Assembly (NCBI RefSeq): GCF_900184265.1
Contig: NZ_FXXA01000002.1
Coordinates: 1,634,918-1,698,917 of the forward strand
Source: Eggerthella timonensis
Lineage (GTDB): Bacteria > Actinomycetota > Coriobacteriia > Coriobacteriales > Eggerthellaceae
DNA: 64,000 nucleotides
Direction: 5' to 3'
Shown here: in pieces, positions 54,004 to 63,181 of the stretch
Layout of the letters: every line of letters starts with the position of its first letter
How positions within the stretch are numbered: position 1 is the first letter of the stretch
Program-made: the position numbers and the translations under genes
Notes under the pieces: generated by a model
Database searches by the model: none
The model's input: the letters and a program-made list of their open reading frames with translations, nothing else
What the model was told of the DNA's origin: nothing

Positions 54004-57000
54004 CTACTCGCGGCGCGCTTTGCGGCGGAGGACGGTTACCGCCAGCGTGCCGGCTGCGGCGGCAGCGAGCGCGACCAAGGCCGTCAGCGCGCCGCCGAGC
54101 ACGTCGCCGGTGGCGACGGTGGGGGAGCCGACGCTCGCGGGCGTGCCCGGCGTCCCGGGCGTGCCGGGCGTCTGCGGGGTGCCCGGCGTGGTGGGCGGCC
54201 CGGGCGTCGGCGGCGTCGGCGGCTCGTCGGCCTCGTTCGTCAGCGCGATGGTGAGCGTCGTGCCGTCTTCCGACAGCGTGCTCTCGGTGCTGACCAGTTC
54301 GAAGCCTTCGGGCACCGTCTCGTCAGCCGCGAACGCGAGGTTGCGCATTCCCACATCGATGGGCAGGTCTGTCTGCCAACCGCCCTCGGCGGTGAGGGTC
54401 ACCGTGCCTGAGTCGTAGCGCTGCTGGCCGTCCTTGTCGGTGCCGGTCACGCGCACGTCGAGGCTTTCAGGCAACAGCGTCGCGGTACCGGTCCAAGCCT
54501 TCTTCACCACGATGTGCGCCACGCCGCCGGTGTACGTGTTCGTGATGGTGCTCACGTCGTCCTCGGTGGCGACGGACGAGGCGTATCCGGGAGGCACGGC
54601 AACCTCCTCAGCGGTGTAGGTCGTGTCGTCGTCGGGCAGGTCGGTCCAGGTGTGGCGCCACCCGTCGGCCTCGGTCAACGTGACCGGATCGCCCCAAGCG
54701 CGGCCATTCTGGTACAGCTGCACGTCCACGCTGCCGGGCAGCGGGGTGTCGGAGTCGTTCACCCACGTCTTCTCGACCGAGAACGAGGTGGTGGGCACGA
54801 CGATGCGGTTGGTGATGGTGGCGCTGCCTCCTGGGAACCCGATCGCGCCGTCGATGGAGGGCGCGTCGGAGTCGTACTTCGGCAGGGCGTCGGGCTCGTA
54901 CACCGTGTACGCCGATCCGTCGTCGGGCAGGTCGGTCCAGGTGTGCGACCAGGCGCCGCTCGCGTCGACGATGACGTGCGGGCCGTAGGGCGCGCCGTCC
55001 TTGAGCAGCTGGAAGCTGACGCTGGACGGGCGGGAGCCGCGGCTGTTGTCGTTGTCCTCCCACGCCTTGGTGGCGGTCAGGCTGGTCACCTTCTGGTTCT
55101 GCAGCGAGAACGTGAGCACGGTGCCGTCGTCGGACAGCGCGGTGCTCGTGCCGATCTGCCGGTAGCCGTCGGGCAGCACTTCGGACAGCTCGAACGAGAG
55201 GTTGCGCATCCCCACGTCGATGGGCAGGTCGGCGCTCCAGCCGTTGTCGGGGGAGAGCGTCACCGTTCCTGAGTCGTATTTCTGCTCGCCGTCGGCGTTC
55301 ATGCCGGTCACGCGCACATCGAGGCTTGCGGGCGCCTGCCCGCCGAGCCAGTCCTTCTTAACCAGCACGTGTGCCACGCCGCCCGTGTACGTGTTCGTGA
55401 TGGTGGCGCCGTTCTCGTCGGTCATGGTGGTGGAGGTGTACAGCGGCACCGTGGTCGCCTCGTCGACCGTGTAGGTCATCCCCTGGGAGGGCAGGTCGGG
55501 CCAGGTGTGGCGCCAGCCGCCGGCCTCGGTGAGGGTGACGGCGCTGCCGTAGGGCTCGCCGTTCTGGTACAGCTGCACGTCCACGCTGCCGGGCAGCGGG
55601 GTGTCGGAGTCGTTCACCCACTCCTTCGCGACGGTGAACGAGGTGGTGGGTATCAGGGCGTTCGTGATCACGGCCTCGCCGTTCTCGAAGCCCACGGCGC
55701 TGCCGGCGGACGACGCGTCCGAGGTGTAGCCGGGCAGGTCGGTGGTCTCGTACACGGTGTAGACGCTGCCGTCGTCGGGCAAGCCGTTCCACGCATGCGA
55801 CCAGTTCGTGTCGGGGCTCACGGTGACCGGGTCGCCGAAGGGCGCGCCGTCCTTGAGCAGCTGCATCTGCACGCTTGCCGGGCGCTGTCCCGACGCGTCG
55901 CCCCCGTCGACCCAGGCCTTCGTCGCCTTGAGATCCATGAGCTTCTCGTTCGTGAGGGTGAACGTGAGGGTCTTGCCATCCTCGGACAGGCTGCTCGTCG
56001 AATCGACCTGTCGATAGCCCTCGGGCACGACTTCGGACACGTCGAAGGTCAGGGTGCGCATGCCGACGGCGATGGGCAGCTCGGCGCGCCAGCCGCCCTC
56101 GGCGGTGAGGGTCACCGCGCCCGAGTCGTACTGCTGCTGGCCGGCAGCGTTCGTACCGGTCACGCGCACGTCGATGCTGGCCGGCGTCTGCGCGCCCGTC
56201 CACTCCTTCTGCACGACGATGCTGGCCACGCCGCCTGTGTAGGTGTTCGTGATGATCGCCGTATTCCCGGTGTTCCCGATGTTCGCTTCGTAATCGGGCG
56301 GCACGTCGGTTTCGAGCGCGTGGTAGAACGCCGGATTGCCCCCTGCGTCGGTCGTGGGCAGGCCGAACCAGGTGTGCTGCCAGCCGCCGGTGCCGCTGAG
56401 GGGAACGGGGTCGCCGTAGGGCGCGTTGTTTTGGTACAGCTGCACGTCGATGTCCTCGGGCGTGCTTCCGAGCGGCGCGCCCGCCCATCGCTTCATCGCG
56501 GTGAACGACGTGGTGGGAGGCAGGGCGTTCGTGACGGTGGCCGCGCCGTCGGCGAATCCGGCCGCATTTTCGGGGGAGTCGGCCGAGGAGGCGTATTCGC
56601 CCAGATCGGAGGACTCGTACACCTTGAACGCGGCATAGGAGCCGTCGTCGACGAGGTCTTTCCATGTGTATGACCAGGCGCTCTCCTCGCTGAGCGTCAC
56701 CGGGTCCCCGAAGGGCCTACCGTCCTTGAGCAGCTGCATCTCCACGGTGGTCGGGCGGATGCCTTTGCTGTTGCCATCGTCGTCCCATGCCTTCGTCACG
56801 GTGAGATCGACGACCTTTTGGTTCGTGATGGTGAACGAGAGCGCGGACGTGCCGTCGCCGTTCGGCGTGAGCTTGTTCGCGTTGCCGATCTGCCGGTAGC
56901 CGTCGGGAAGCTTCTCTTCAACAGAGAACCACAGCGCCTGCTGGTCCGCGGTGAGGCCGTCGACGGAGGCCTTCCAACCGTTGCCGTCGTTCAGCACGAG

Positions 57001-59172
57001 GTCCTTGCGGTACTGCTCGGCATCCGTCGCGTCGCGCCCGACGATGGAGATGGGAAGCTCGGCGGGAGGTTGCGTGCCGTTCCACTGCTTTTCGACTGCG
57101 ATGGAGGTCACGTTTCCGGTGAAGGCGTTCGTCAGCTCGATGGACCAGCCTTCGTCGTTATCCCCGATGATTGCCTCGGAGGGTTGGTAGCCCTCGGGAA
57201 CGTTGACCTCGCGAACGGTATAGGCCTTGTTCGGATCGAGGTCGGTCCAGGCGTAGAATCCTCCGTCGGTGCTGCCGGGGGCAGGCGCGGTGAGGGTCTG
57301 CGTGTCGATGACCGCGCCGTCGGCCAAGAGCTCTACGTCGACGGAGGAGGGCAGCGGATCGGCGTGGTTCGCGCCGTGGTCCCATGTCTTGTGCACGGCG
57401 AGCCTCGTGGGCACGTCCATGAGCTTGAACTGGAAGCTCCTCAGCGCAATGGGGGTGTCGTGGTAGGCCCAGATGTCGAGCGCTGTCTGATCGCCTGCGC
57501 GGTTCTGGTAGGCCATTGCGCCCTGCGACGACGTGTCCACGCCCGTCACGCTGTGATCCTGCGTGTCGGCCACGGCCCAGTTGGCCATGCTCCACGGCGG
57601 GGTGACGTCGCCGGCGTTCGACGAGCTGTTGTTGTAGTACACGGTGGAATCGACGGGCATCCCATCGGCTTCCAGGCGATGGATCTTCACGCCGTCGTAG
57701 TTGTTCTCCACGTCGAGCAGCGGGAAGTGCGCTTCGCCGCCCTTCAGCTTGACGGCGACGTTGTTCAGGTCGTACGTGCCGGCGGGCACCTTGACGCCGT
57801 TCGCGTCGAGTCCGTCCCAGGCGATGGTGTTCGTTCCGTTCTTCACGAGCGAGTTCGACAGCGTCACCGTGTTGCCGTTGCCGAAATTCAGCGTGATCTC
57901 ATAGGACGTGGCTGCCACGTCGCCCACGTCGAACGAGAACGTGCCGCCCTCGCCCACGAAGCCCTCGTTCGCCTTGAGCTCGGGCGCGGCGGGGGTGGGG
58001 GTGGGGTTGCCGTCGAACGTGAAGTTGCTGATGGCGTTCTCGCCGTCGGGCGTGGCGATGTCGAGCGCGGCCAGCACCTCGGGGTCGGCGGGGTTGTTGA
58101 AGAACAGCTTGTAGGTGCGGTCGAGCTCGTTGGTTGGCGCGTTGTTGAGGATGACGCCGTGCTCGGCCAGGTCGGACAGCGCATTGTTCTGCGAGCGCAC
58201 CGAGTGGTACAGCGAATGCGTTGATGCGCGGTCGTCGAGCGAGCCGTCGAGCAGCCCGCGGTTGTTGGCGAAGAACACGAAGCCGAACGGGTCCATGCCG
58301 TTGAAGTCGATCTCGTAATGGTAGTTGTCGTCGGTGACCGCGAACATATGGGATTTGAGGATGCTCGCGCGATCGAAGTTGTTGCCCATGTTGAGGAACA
58401 GCTTCTTCGTGAACACGCGACCGTTCTGCACGCCGTCGCCGTTCGACACGGTGATGTCCCATGCCGCGACGCTGCCGCCGGCCTGCGCGGCCGACGTGAA
58501 AGCCCGGTCGTCGGTGACCGGGTAGGGCTGCGGATTGCGGTTGGACAGCGCCTGCGAGTAGAATTTGAACAGGTAGACGCCGCTCTTCTGCGCGGTGAAC
58601 GTGAGGGGCGCGTAGCCGTTGCCGTCAGGGCCGGATGCGCCGCCCGCCTCGCGCGCGACGCTGCCGATGTAGCCGGGGGCTCCGTTGTCGGCGGTGGCGT
58701 CGGCGCTTACGTCGTAGGTGGTGACGCGCGCGTCGCGTGCGCCCTGGAAGTAAGGGTAGGCGTGCGCGTTTCCGGTGCCGGGATCGGCTTGCTGCTGCTG
58801 CACCCAGGCGGGGTCGCAGACCACGATATCGCACTGGTTGAGCGCGGCCAGCTCGGCATCGGAGAGGCTCGTGCCCATCTTCTCGTTGGTGAACCGGGCG
58901 ACGGCGTCTTTGATGCTCGTGCCGAACGAGACGGTTTCCCCTTCCTTTACGTACGCGTACAGCTCGGTCAACCGGCTCTCGCCGGCGGTCGAGGCGTTGT
59001 AGCGTTCGGTGTAGGGACGGTAGCCGCCGTGCGCGACCAGCTCTTTCGATCCCTCCGCATGAGCGGTGAGCGGAGCCGGCAGCACGAGGGCCAAGGCCGA
59101 CAGCGCGACGGCGAGCGCGACGAACAATCGCCGGGCGCGCGCGGCCGGATAGGGACGGGTGGTCGTGTTCAT
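54004..59172 (-). CDS. Giant sortase-type surface protein with eleven CnaB modules
   Basis: A 1722-residue adhesin-like protein. The signal peptide is about residues 1-38. A unique head (to about 588) resembles no family I can name; it includes NMGNNFDRASILKSHMFAV and YEIDFNGMDPFGFVFFANNRG. Then eleven CnaB-type beta modules, about 95 residues each, are arranged as an A-B-C super-repeat (about 285 residues); each keeps Lys in K-x-W, a central Glu and the end Asn of TN(T/A/E/Q), the residues that form intramolecular isopeptide bonds. The tail has a Pro/Thr/Gly-rich wall spacer, a degenerate sorting motif TVATG (about 1685-1689), a hydrophobic helix and RRKARRE. AAGGA precedes ATG 59172; a much longer open frame upstream is antisense to the DGC gene's neighbourhood and lacks signals. 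Confidence 0.85.
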   Translation of the reverse strand: MNTTTRPYPAARARRLFVALAVALSALALVLPAPLTAHAEGSKELVAHGGYRPYTERYNASTAGESRLTELYAYVKEGETVSFGTSIKDAVARFTNEKMGTSLSDAELAALNQCDIVVCDPAWVQQQQADPGTGNAHAYPYFQGARDARVTTYDVSADATADNGAPGYIGSVAREAGGASGPDGNGYAPLTFTAQKSGVYLFKFYSQALSNRNPQPYPVTDDRAFTSAAQAGGSVAAWDITVSNGDGVQNGRVFTKKLFLNMGNNFDRASILKSHMFAVTDDNYHYEIDFNGMDPFGFVFFANNRGLLDGSLDDRASTHSLYHSVRSQNNALSDLAEHGVILNNAPTNELDRTYKLFFNNPADPEVLAALDIATPDGENAISNFTFDGNPTPTPAAPELKANEGFVGEGGTFSFDVGDVAATSYEITLNFGNGNTVTLSNSLVKNGTNTIAWDGLDANGVKVPAGTYDLNNVAVKLKGGEAHFPLLDVENNYDGVKIHRLEADGMPVDSTVYYNNSSSNAGDVTPPWSMANWAVADTQDHSVTGVDTSSQGAMAYQNRAGDQTALDIWAYHDTPIALRSFQFKLMDVPTRLAVHKTWDHGANHADPLPSSVDVELLADGAVIDTQTLTAPAPGSTDGGFYAWTDLDPNKAYTVREVNVPEGYQPSEAIIGDNDEGWSIELTNAFTGNVTSIAVEKQWNGTQPPAELPISIVGRDATDAEQYRKDLVLNDGNGWKASVDGLTADQQALWFSVEEKLPDGYRQIGNANKLTPNGDGTSALSFTITNQKVVDLTVTKAWDDDGNSKGIRPTTVEMQLLKDGRPFGDPVTLSEESAWSYTWKDLVDDGSYAAFKVYESSDLGEYASSADSPENAAGFADGAATVTNALPPTTSFTAMKRWAGAPLGSTPEDIDVQLYQNNAPYGDPVPLSGTGGWQHTWFGLPTTDAGGNPAFYHALETDVPPDYEANIGNTGNTAIITNTYTGGVASIVVQKEWTGAQTPASIDVRVTGTNAAGQQQYDSGAVTLTAEGGWRAELPIAVGMRTLTFDVSEVVPEGYRQVDSTSSLSEDGKTLTFTLTNEKLMDLKATKAWVDGGDASGQRPASVQMQLLKDGAPFGDPVTVSPDTNWSHAWNGLPDDGSVYTVYETTDLPGYTSDASSAGSAVGFENGEAVITNALIPTTSFTVAKEWVNDSDTPLPGSVDVQLYQNGEPYGSAVTLTEAGGWRHTWPDLPSQGMTYTVDEATTVPLYTSTTMTDENGATITNTYTGGVAHVLVKKDWLGGQAPASLDVRVTGMNADGEQKYDSGTVTLSPDNGWSADLPIDVGMRNLSFELSEVLPDGYRQIGTSTALSDDGTVLTFSLQNQKVTSLTATKAWEDNDNSRGSRPSSVSFQLLKDGAPYGPHVIVDASGAWSHTWTDLPDDGSAYTVYEPDALPKYDSDAPSIDGAIGFPGGSATITNRIVVPTTSFSVEKTWVNDSDTPLPGSVDVQLYQNGRAWGDPVTLTEADGWRHTWTDLPDDDTTYTAEEVAVPPGYASSVATEDDVSTITNTYTGGVAHIVVKKAWTGTATLLPESLDVRVTGTDKDGQQRYDSGTVTLTAEGGWQTDLPIDVGMRNLAFAADETVPEGFELVSTESTLSEDGTTLTIALTNEADEPPTPPTPGPPTTPGTPQTPGTPGTPGTPASVGSPTVATGDVLGGALTALVALAAAAAGTLAVTVLRRKARRE
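54240..57410 (-). repeat. In-gene super-repeat encoding CnaB modules
   Basis: DNA segments of the CnaB region recur with a period of about 855 bp (285 codons). For example CTGCACGTCCACGCTGCCGG occurs at about 54718 and again at about 55573, in identical surroundings of roughly 50 bp. Three full A-B-C units and one B-C unit are present. Confidence 0.85.
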
Positions 59173-59372
59173 GTGGTGTCCTTGCATACGCGCGGTTAGA
59201 TGCCGTGCAGTATAATTCGCCCCCTCATCAAGTCGCTTTCCTGCAAACGGCGCGTTGGGAGGGCGTTGCCAATGCGTGGAAAGACGAGCCGTCGGCCCCC
59301 GGGTCGCGCCTGCGGAGGAACGCCGTCGAACGAGAGGGGGCTGACCGCTTCCTCGATGCGCGCAGGACCCGC

Positions 59373-61412
59373 TTACGCCTGCGAGGCGTACTGCGAGATA
59401 CGGTTCTTGCCCTTGCCCTTCGATGCGTAGAGCGCTTCGTCGGCCTTGGCGAACGCCTCGTCGTAAGAGGAGGCTCCCTCCACGGCGTAGACTCCGATGC
59501 TCACCGAAGCTCCGGCTTCGGCAGCGGTGGATGCCGTCAGCTCGAGCACCTGCGCTCTGATTGCATCGAGCCTGTTCAGAACCATGCTCAGCGGCATATC
59601 CTTGAAGAGGATGGCGAACTCGTCGCCCCCGACGCGGCCGACCACGTCCGTCGGCCGGCAGGAGCGGCGCATGAGCGATCCGATGCGCTCGAGCAGCTCG
59701 TCGCCCTTGATGTGGCCGCAGTGGTCGTTGACGCTCTTGAAGTCGTCGACGTCGACGAGCGCGCAGACGCATCGTCTCGCGAGCGACGGGTCTGCCAGCG
59801 CTTCGTCTACGAGCTGCTTGGTCGTCATGTGGTTGGACACGCCGGTCAGCTGGTCGTTCTCCGCGCGGGTTTTGAGGTCGCGTTCGTGTTGGATGTCCTC
59901 CATGAGACCGATGAAGTGCCATGCTCCATCGAAGTCCTCCATCCTGTACAGGTTCGCCCGGTACCATCGGTAGCCGTCGCCGCGGTAGTTCGCGCGATAC
60001 TCCAACATGGCGGTCCGCCGCTTCTCGGGGGCGTCGAACAGGGCGCGCACGGCGTCGAGGCTGCCGGGGTGGATGACCCCGTCGCGCGCGAGGTCGAGGT
60101 TTTCCAGGTAACGAGGGATGCTTTGCGCCTTGAAGCCGTCGCCGGCGTCCGTGTACAGAAGCGCTTCGTCGGTTTCGGAGTTGTAGTCGAAGCTGATCGC
60201 GTGGGTCAGCTCGCTGAGGATGCGGTAGCGTTCGTTCTGCCAATCGCGCGCATGCTGGGCGCGCAGCTCTTCGGTGACGTCGGCGATGGCTACGAACAGC
60301 TGATCCTCGCCCGACCGCGTGCGGAACTTCGTGCCGCGCAGACGCAGGGCGAGCGGCGTGCCGTCCTTGCGCTGCAGCACGATGTCGAGGTTGGCCGCTG
60401 CGCGCGGGGACTCGTTCGGAGCCGACGGCGCATCGTCCTCGAATGCGAGCGGGTCCGCATCGAACAACGGCTCGTTGCCTCGTTGCTTCTCGAACTCATC
60501 GCGGGTGTAGCCGAACATGGTGCAGACGGGGTCGCTCACGTAGCGCGGGATCGCCTTGCCGTCGCGCAGGGCGAACATCCCGATGCCCACGGGCAGGCGC
60601 GACACGATGTCGCCCAGATTGCGCGAAACCGCCTCGTCCTCGGTGCGCATGCGCTCGGTCACGTCTTGGTTGCAGCAGAGGATGCCGTCTTCGCCCATGC
60701 GCAGAAACGTGCTCTGGCACCAGCGCGCCCCCGTTCCCATCGCGACCCGGTACGTGACGATGGCGCTCGATGCGCTTCCTTCGGACAGGCTCCTCGCAGC
60801 GTCGATCACGCTCTCGCGATCGCGTGGGCGGGGGACGTAACGCTCCCATATGCGGTGTACCTCTTCGAGGGTCATCTGCAGGTTCGCATGGTCCTCCCGG
60901 GTCGTCGAGCTCAGCCGGCGCACGTAGCTGCCGTGCATGTTGAGCTCGTGCACCTCGTCGAACGCGGTGCGCAGCACTTCGGCGTACCGGTTGCGGTCGC
61001 GCTCGTAGCGCCGCTCGTGGAGATCGGTCACGTCGTTGAACGCTGCTTGGATGATGACGCAATCGCCGCTTTCGACGAGCACCGCCGTGCCGCGAATCCA
61101 CCCCGGCGCTCCGTCGCCGCGCACGATGCGATGATGGAACTCGCACGACGACCGCTCGCCGGAGAGCAGCTTCTCGATGCACCGTTCGGCCTGCGCCCGC
61201 TCGCCGATGGGAATGTGGGCGAGCGCTTCGCCGCCCCTGCGCGCGAGGAGATCGGGGAAGTCCTCGTAGCCGAGGATGGCAGAAGCGGCCCTGTTGACGA
61301 ACAAGGTCTTCCCGCTGCCGTGCGCGCAACAGTGCATGACGCCGCAGGGCAGGGCGTCGTACAGGCGGGTCGATTGTTCGTCTACGCAGTACCGGCAGGC
61401 ATGGTCGGGCAT
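59373..61412 (-). CDS. PAS-domain diguanylate cyclase (GGDEF)
   Basis: A 679-residue soluble signalling protein. It has a PAS-like domain from about residue 15 (CGVMHCCAHGSGKTLFVNRAAS), a second PAS-type unit with WCQSTFLRMGEDGILCC, a third (VGIGMFALRDGKAIPRYVSD), a fourth with FDYNSETDEALLYTD, then a GGDEF domain with LTGVSNHMTTKQLV, DVDDFKSVNDHCGHIKGDELL and an intact GGDEF site. RPTD five residues before GGDEF is a complete inhibitory I-site. No TM is seen. The start at 61412 (MPDHACRYC) has AAAGG upstream; a TACAAT box at 61460-61455 (minus) would start transcripts just before it. The gene lies 200 bp upstream of the CnaB adhesin on the same strand, suggesting c-di-GMP-linked surface control (inference). 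Confidence 0.88.
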   Translation of the reverse strand: MPDHACRYCVDEQSTRLYDALPCGVMHCCAHGSGKTLFVNRAASAILGYEDFPDLLARRGGEALAHIPIGERAQAERCIEKLLSGERSSCEFHHRIVRGDGAPGWIRGTAVLVESGDCVIIQAAFNDVTDLHERRYERDRNRYAEVLRTAFDEVHELNMHGSYVRRLSSTTREDHANLQMTLEEVHRIWERYVPRPRDRESVIDAARSLSEGSASSAIVTYRVAMGTGARWCQSTFLRMGEDGILCCNQDVTERMRTEDEAVSRNLGDIVSRLPVGIGMFALRDGKAIPRYVSDPVCTMFGYTRDEFEKQRGNEPLFDADPLAFEDDAPSAPNESPRAAANLDIVLQRKDGTPLALRLRGTKFRTRSGEDQLFVAIADVTEELRAQHARDWQNERYRILSELTHAISFDYNSETDEALLYTDAGDGFKAQSIPRYLENLDLARDGVIHPGSLDAVRALFDAPEKRRTAMLEYRANYRGDGYRWYRANLYRMEDFDGAWHFIGLMEDIQHERDLKTRAENDQLTGVSNHMTTKQLVDEALADPSLARRCVCALVDVDDFKSVNDHCGHIKGDELLERIGSLMRRSCRPTDVVGRVGGDEFAILFKDMPLSMVLNRLDAIRAQVLELTASTAAEAGASVSIGVYAVEGASSYDEAFAKADEALYASKGKGKNRISQYASQA

Positions 61413-61574
61413 GCTTCTGGGCCTTTCGTGTGCGGGAGGTCGAGGAAGTGGCATATTGTAAACCAAGTTGATCGCTCAGGAATAAACAGCCGGTGAGCGG
61501 TATCGTCGCGACGCTCGTGCCGCGGCGAGAGGTCGGCAGCGTCGGCAAGCGGACGCAAGCATGTCTCTCGTGGC

Positions 61575-61646
61575 TTTCTACCGGTACCGGTAGAAAAAGC
61601 GTTGACTTTCAACCGGTACCGGTATATCTTTCTAACGGTACCGGTT
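61575..61646 (+). promoter_or_regulatory. MarR promoter with three ACCGGTACCGGT palindromes
   Basis: TTGACT (61602-61607) and TATCTT (61625-61630) are 17 bp apart. Palindrome 1 (61575-61596) is perfect over 22 bp around CTACCGGTACCGGTAG. Palindrome 2 (ACCGGTACCGGT, 61612-61623) lies in the spacer. Palindrome 3 (AACGGTACCGGTT, 61634-61646) covers the start site. Binding at any of them would block RNA polymerase, consistent with autorepression by the MarR protein encoded next. Confidence 0.75.
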
Positions 61647-61678
61647 GAACTAGCGCGGGCAGAGAAAGGACGCACGTT

Positions 61679-62302
61679 ATGGATAGAAGTTTCGAGTTGT
61701 TGGAAAAGCTCTCGGTGGTGCAATGGCTGCTGCAACGCCAGCGCCATCGCCTCCGCGCGGATGCGGGCCCCGTGGTGGACCCTTCTTGCGGGCAGGGGCG
61801 CATTCTCGCGATGCTCAAGCTGAAGGACGGCATCAGCACGAAGGACCTGTCGCACGTGCTGGGCATTCGCGTCTCGTCGCTCAACGAGATGCTGGCGAAG
61901 CTGGAGAAGGGCGGCTACGTGGAACGCCATCCCTCCGAGGAGGACAAGCGCGTCATGCTCGTCATGTTGACGCAGAAGGGACGCGATGCCGACCAGGTTG
62001 AAACCGCGCCTTCGAGGGTGTTCTCCTGCCTCACCGACGAGGAGCAGGAGCAGATGGGCGCCTACCTCGATCGGCTGATCGACGCGCTCGAGGAGTCGAT
62101 GGGCGAGGACGGCCGCGATTCGCTCGATCGGGCGCGCCGGCACCGCGACGAGATGCTGTCCTTCGTGCGCGGTGGCTCCGACGGCCCCGCGGGGCGCGGG
62201 AGCCGTCCCGACTTCCCGTTCGGGTTCGGCGGCCCCTGCGGCCCGCTCGAGCGCGACCGTCGCGGTCGTCGCGGTTTCGGCGACGAAGGCGGGCGGGCGT
62301 GA
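61679..62302 (+). CDS. MarR-family transcriptional regulator with long C-terminal tail
   Basis: A 207-residue regulator. The winged-helix core (about 25-145) includes GRILAMLKLKDGISTKDLSHVLGIRVSSLNEMLAKLEKGGYVER and the wing SEEDKRVMLVMLTQKG (both in outline). The MarR dimerisation helices flank it. From about 165 a Gly/Arg/Pro/Phe-rich tail (FPFGFGGPCGPLERDRRGRRG) follows, which is not part of the MarR fold. AGAAAGGA lies before ATG 61679. It overlaps the acetyltransferase gene by 4 bp (GTGA). Three palindromes upstream point to autoregulation. Confidence 0.85.
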   Translation: MDRSFELLEKLSVVQWLLQRQRHRLRADAGPVVDPSCGQGRILAMLKLKDGISTKDLSHVLGIRVSSLNEMLAKLEKGGYVERHPSEEDKRVMLVMLTQKGRDADQVETAPSRVFSCLTDEEQEQMGAYLDRLIDALEESMGEDGRDSLDRARRHRDEMLSFVRGGSDGPAGRGSRPDFPFGFGGPCGPLERDRRGRRGFGDEGGRA

Positions 62303-62961
62303 CGGCCGTCGCCGAGGCGGCGCTCGCGAGCTCGGTGCAGCTGGCGTGCGCGGGCACGTGCCGCCAGCTGCAGGAAGCGCGACGGATCAACCCCGCGTTT
62401 CGCTTCGCGCGCCGCGAGGACATCGGCCTGATCGCCGACATGCGGTGCGCCCAGTCGCTCGAATACTGGGGCGTGGACCCTTCCTTCGACGCCGGTGCGT
62501 TCCGGCAGGCCACGGAGGCGTACCTCGAGCGGAACCTCGGCACGCGCATCCTGTTCGGCATCATCGAGGATCGCGCCGAGGCGGCGTCGGTGTCGGGCCT
62601 CGAGATGAACGACCGGCTGCCCACGCTCGGTTCGGCGGGCGGGGCGTGCGGCGCGGGCGAGCGCAGCGCCACCATCGTGAGCTGCTACACCCCTGCCGCG
62701 CATCGGGGCAGGGGCTACATGGGCCAGATGCTCGATATCTGGATGTCGCTGGCCACGTTGCTCAACGTGGACGCGTTGTACCTCGAAAGCCACAATCCCT
62801 CGATGCAGCGCATGGCGGAGCGCGACGGATACCGCCTCGTGTCGAACAAGTACAAGCTCTCGTTGGAAGGCGGTGCCGCATATGGCGAAACGATCGGAAC
62901 CTCGGCGCGAATCGGACTCGATGAGCGACGCGAAACTGCTGCTGCGCATCGCCGCGGGTGA
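62299..62961 (+). CDS. GNAT-family N-acetyltransferase
   Basis: A 220-residue protein with GNAT features: FRFARREDIGLIADMRCAQSLEYWG at the start of the fold, ATIVSCYTPAAHRGRGYMGQMLDIW with the acetyl-CoA pyrophosphate loop R-G-x-G-(Y/A), and VDALYLESHNPSMQRMAERDGYRLV typical of the last helix and strand. The GTG start overlaps the MarR stop. The substrate is unknown. Its last 27 codons overlap the small gene at 62882 in another frame and show less typical codon use. Confidence 0.8.
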   Translation: MTAVAEAALASSVQLACAGTCRQLQEARRINPAFRFARREDIGLIADMRCAQSLEYWGVDPSFDAGAFRQATEAYLERNLGTRILFGIIEDRAEAASVSGLEMNDRLPTLGSAGGACGAGERSATIVSCYTPAAHRGRGYMGQMLDIWMSLATLLNVDALYLESHNPSMQRMAERDGYRLVSNKYKLSLEGGAAYGETIGTSARIGLDERRETAAAHRRG

Positions 62962-63055
62962 AGTGGACGTGCACGAGCTGGCGTCGGGCCGTGACGACGA
63001 TCGGAAGGGCGAGAAGCAGCGCCGTGTCCGCAGCAAGCTGTTCGGCCGCTGCTAG
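62882..63055 (+). CDS. Small basic protein overlapping the GNAT gene
   Basis: A 57-residue frame (AKRSEPRRESDSMSDAKLLL... ending RRVRSKLFGRC) with strongly GC3-rich codon use in the part after Met14, unlike the overlapping end of the GNAT frame. ATG 62882 has GGAAGG upstream; ATG 62921 gives a 44-residue form starting SDAKLLLRIAAGEVDV. The product is charged, with no TM and no family I recognise. It overlaps GNAT by 80 bp. It is probably translated as the third gene of the MarR operon. Confidence 0.5.
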   Translation: MAKRSEPRRESDSMSDAKLLLRIAAGEVDVHELASGRDDDRKGEKQRRVRSKLFGRC

Positions 63056-63181
63056 CGCAGCCCGTCGCGGCCTGCCCGTTTGAGCGCGGACGTGTTTCGA
63101 CTGGTTGCATTCACGTCAACTGGAGCCGCCACCGCGTCTTCCCGATGGGTCGCGTCGCTTCTATATATAAGTGGAAACATC

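Noticed and set aside
59173-60243. In-frame upstream extension of the CnaB-repeat protein to 60243
   Set aside because: The extension reads through the intergenic region and the GGDEF gene in another frame. The signal peptide and RBS fix the start at 59172.
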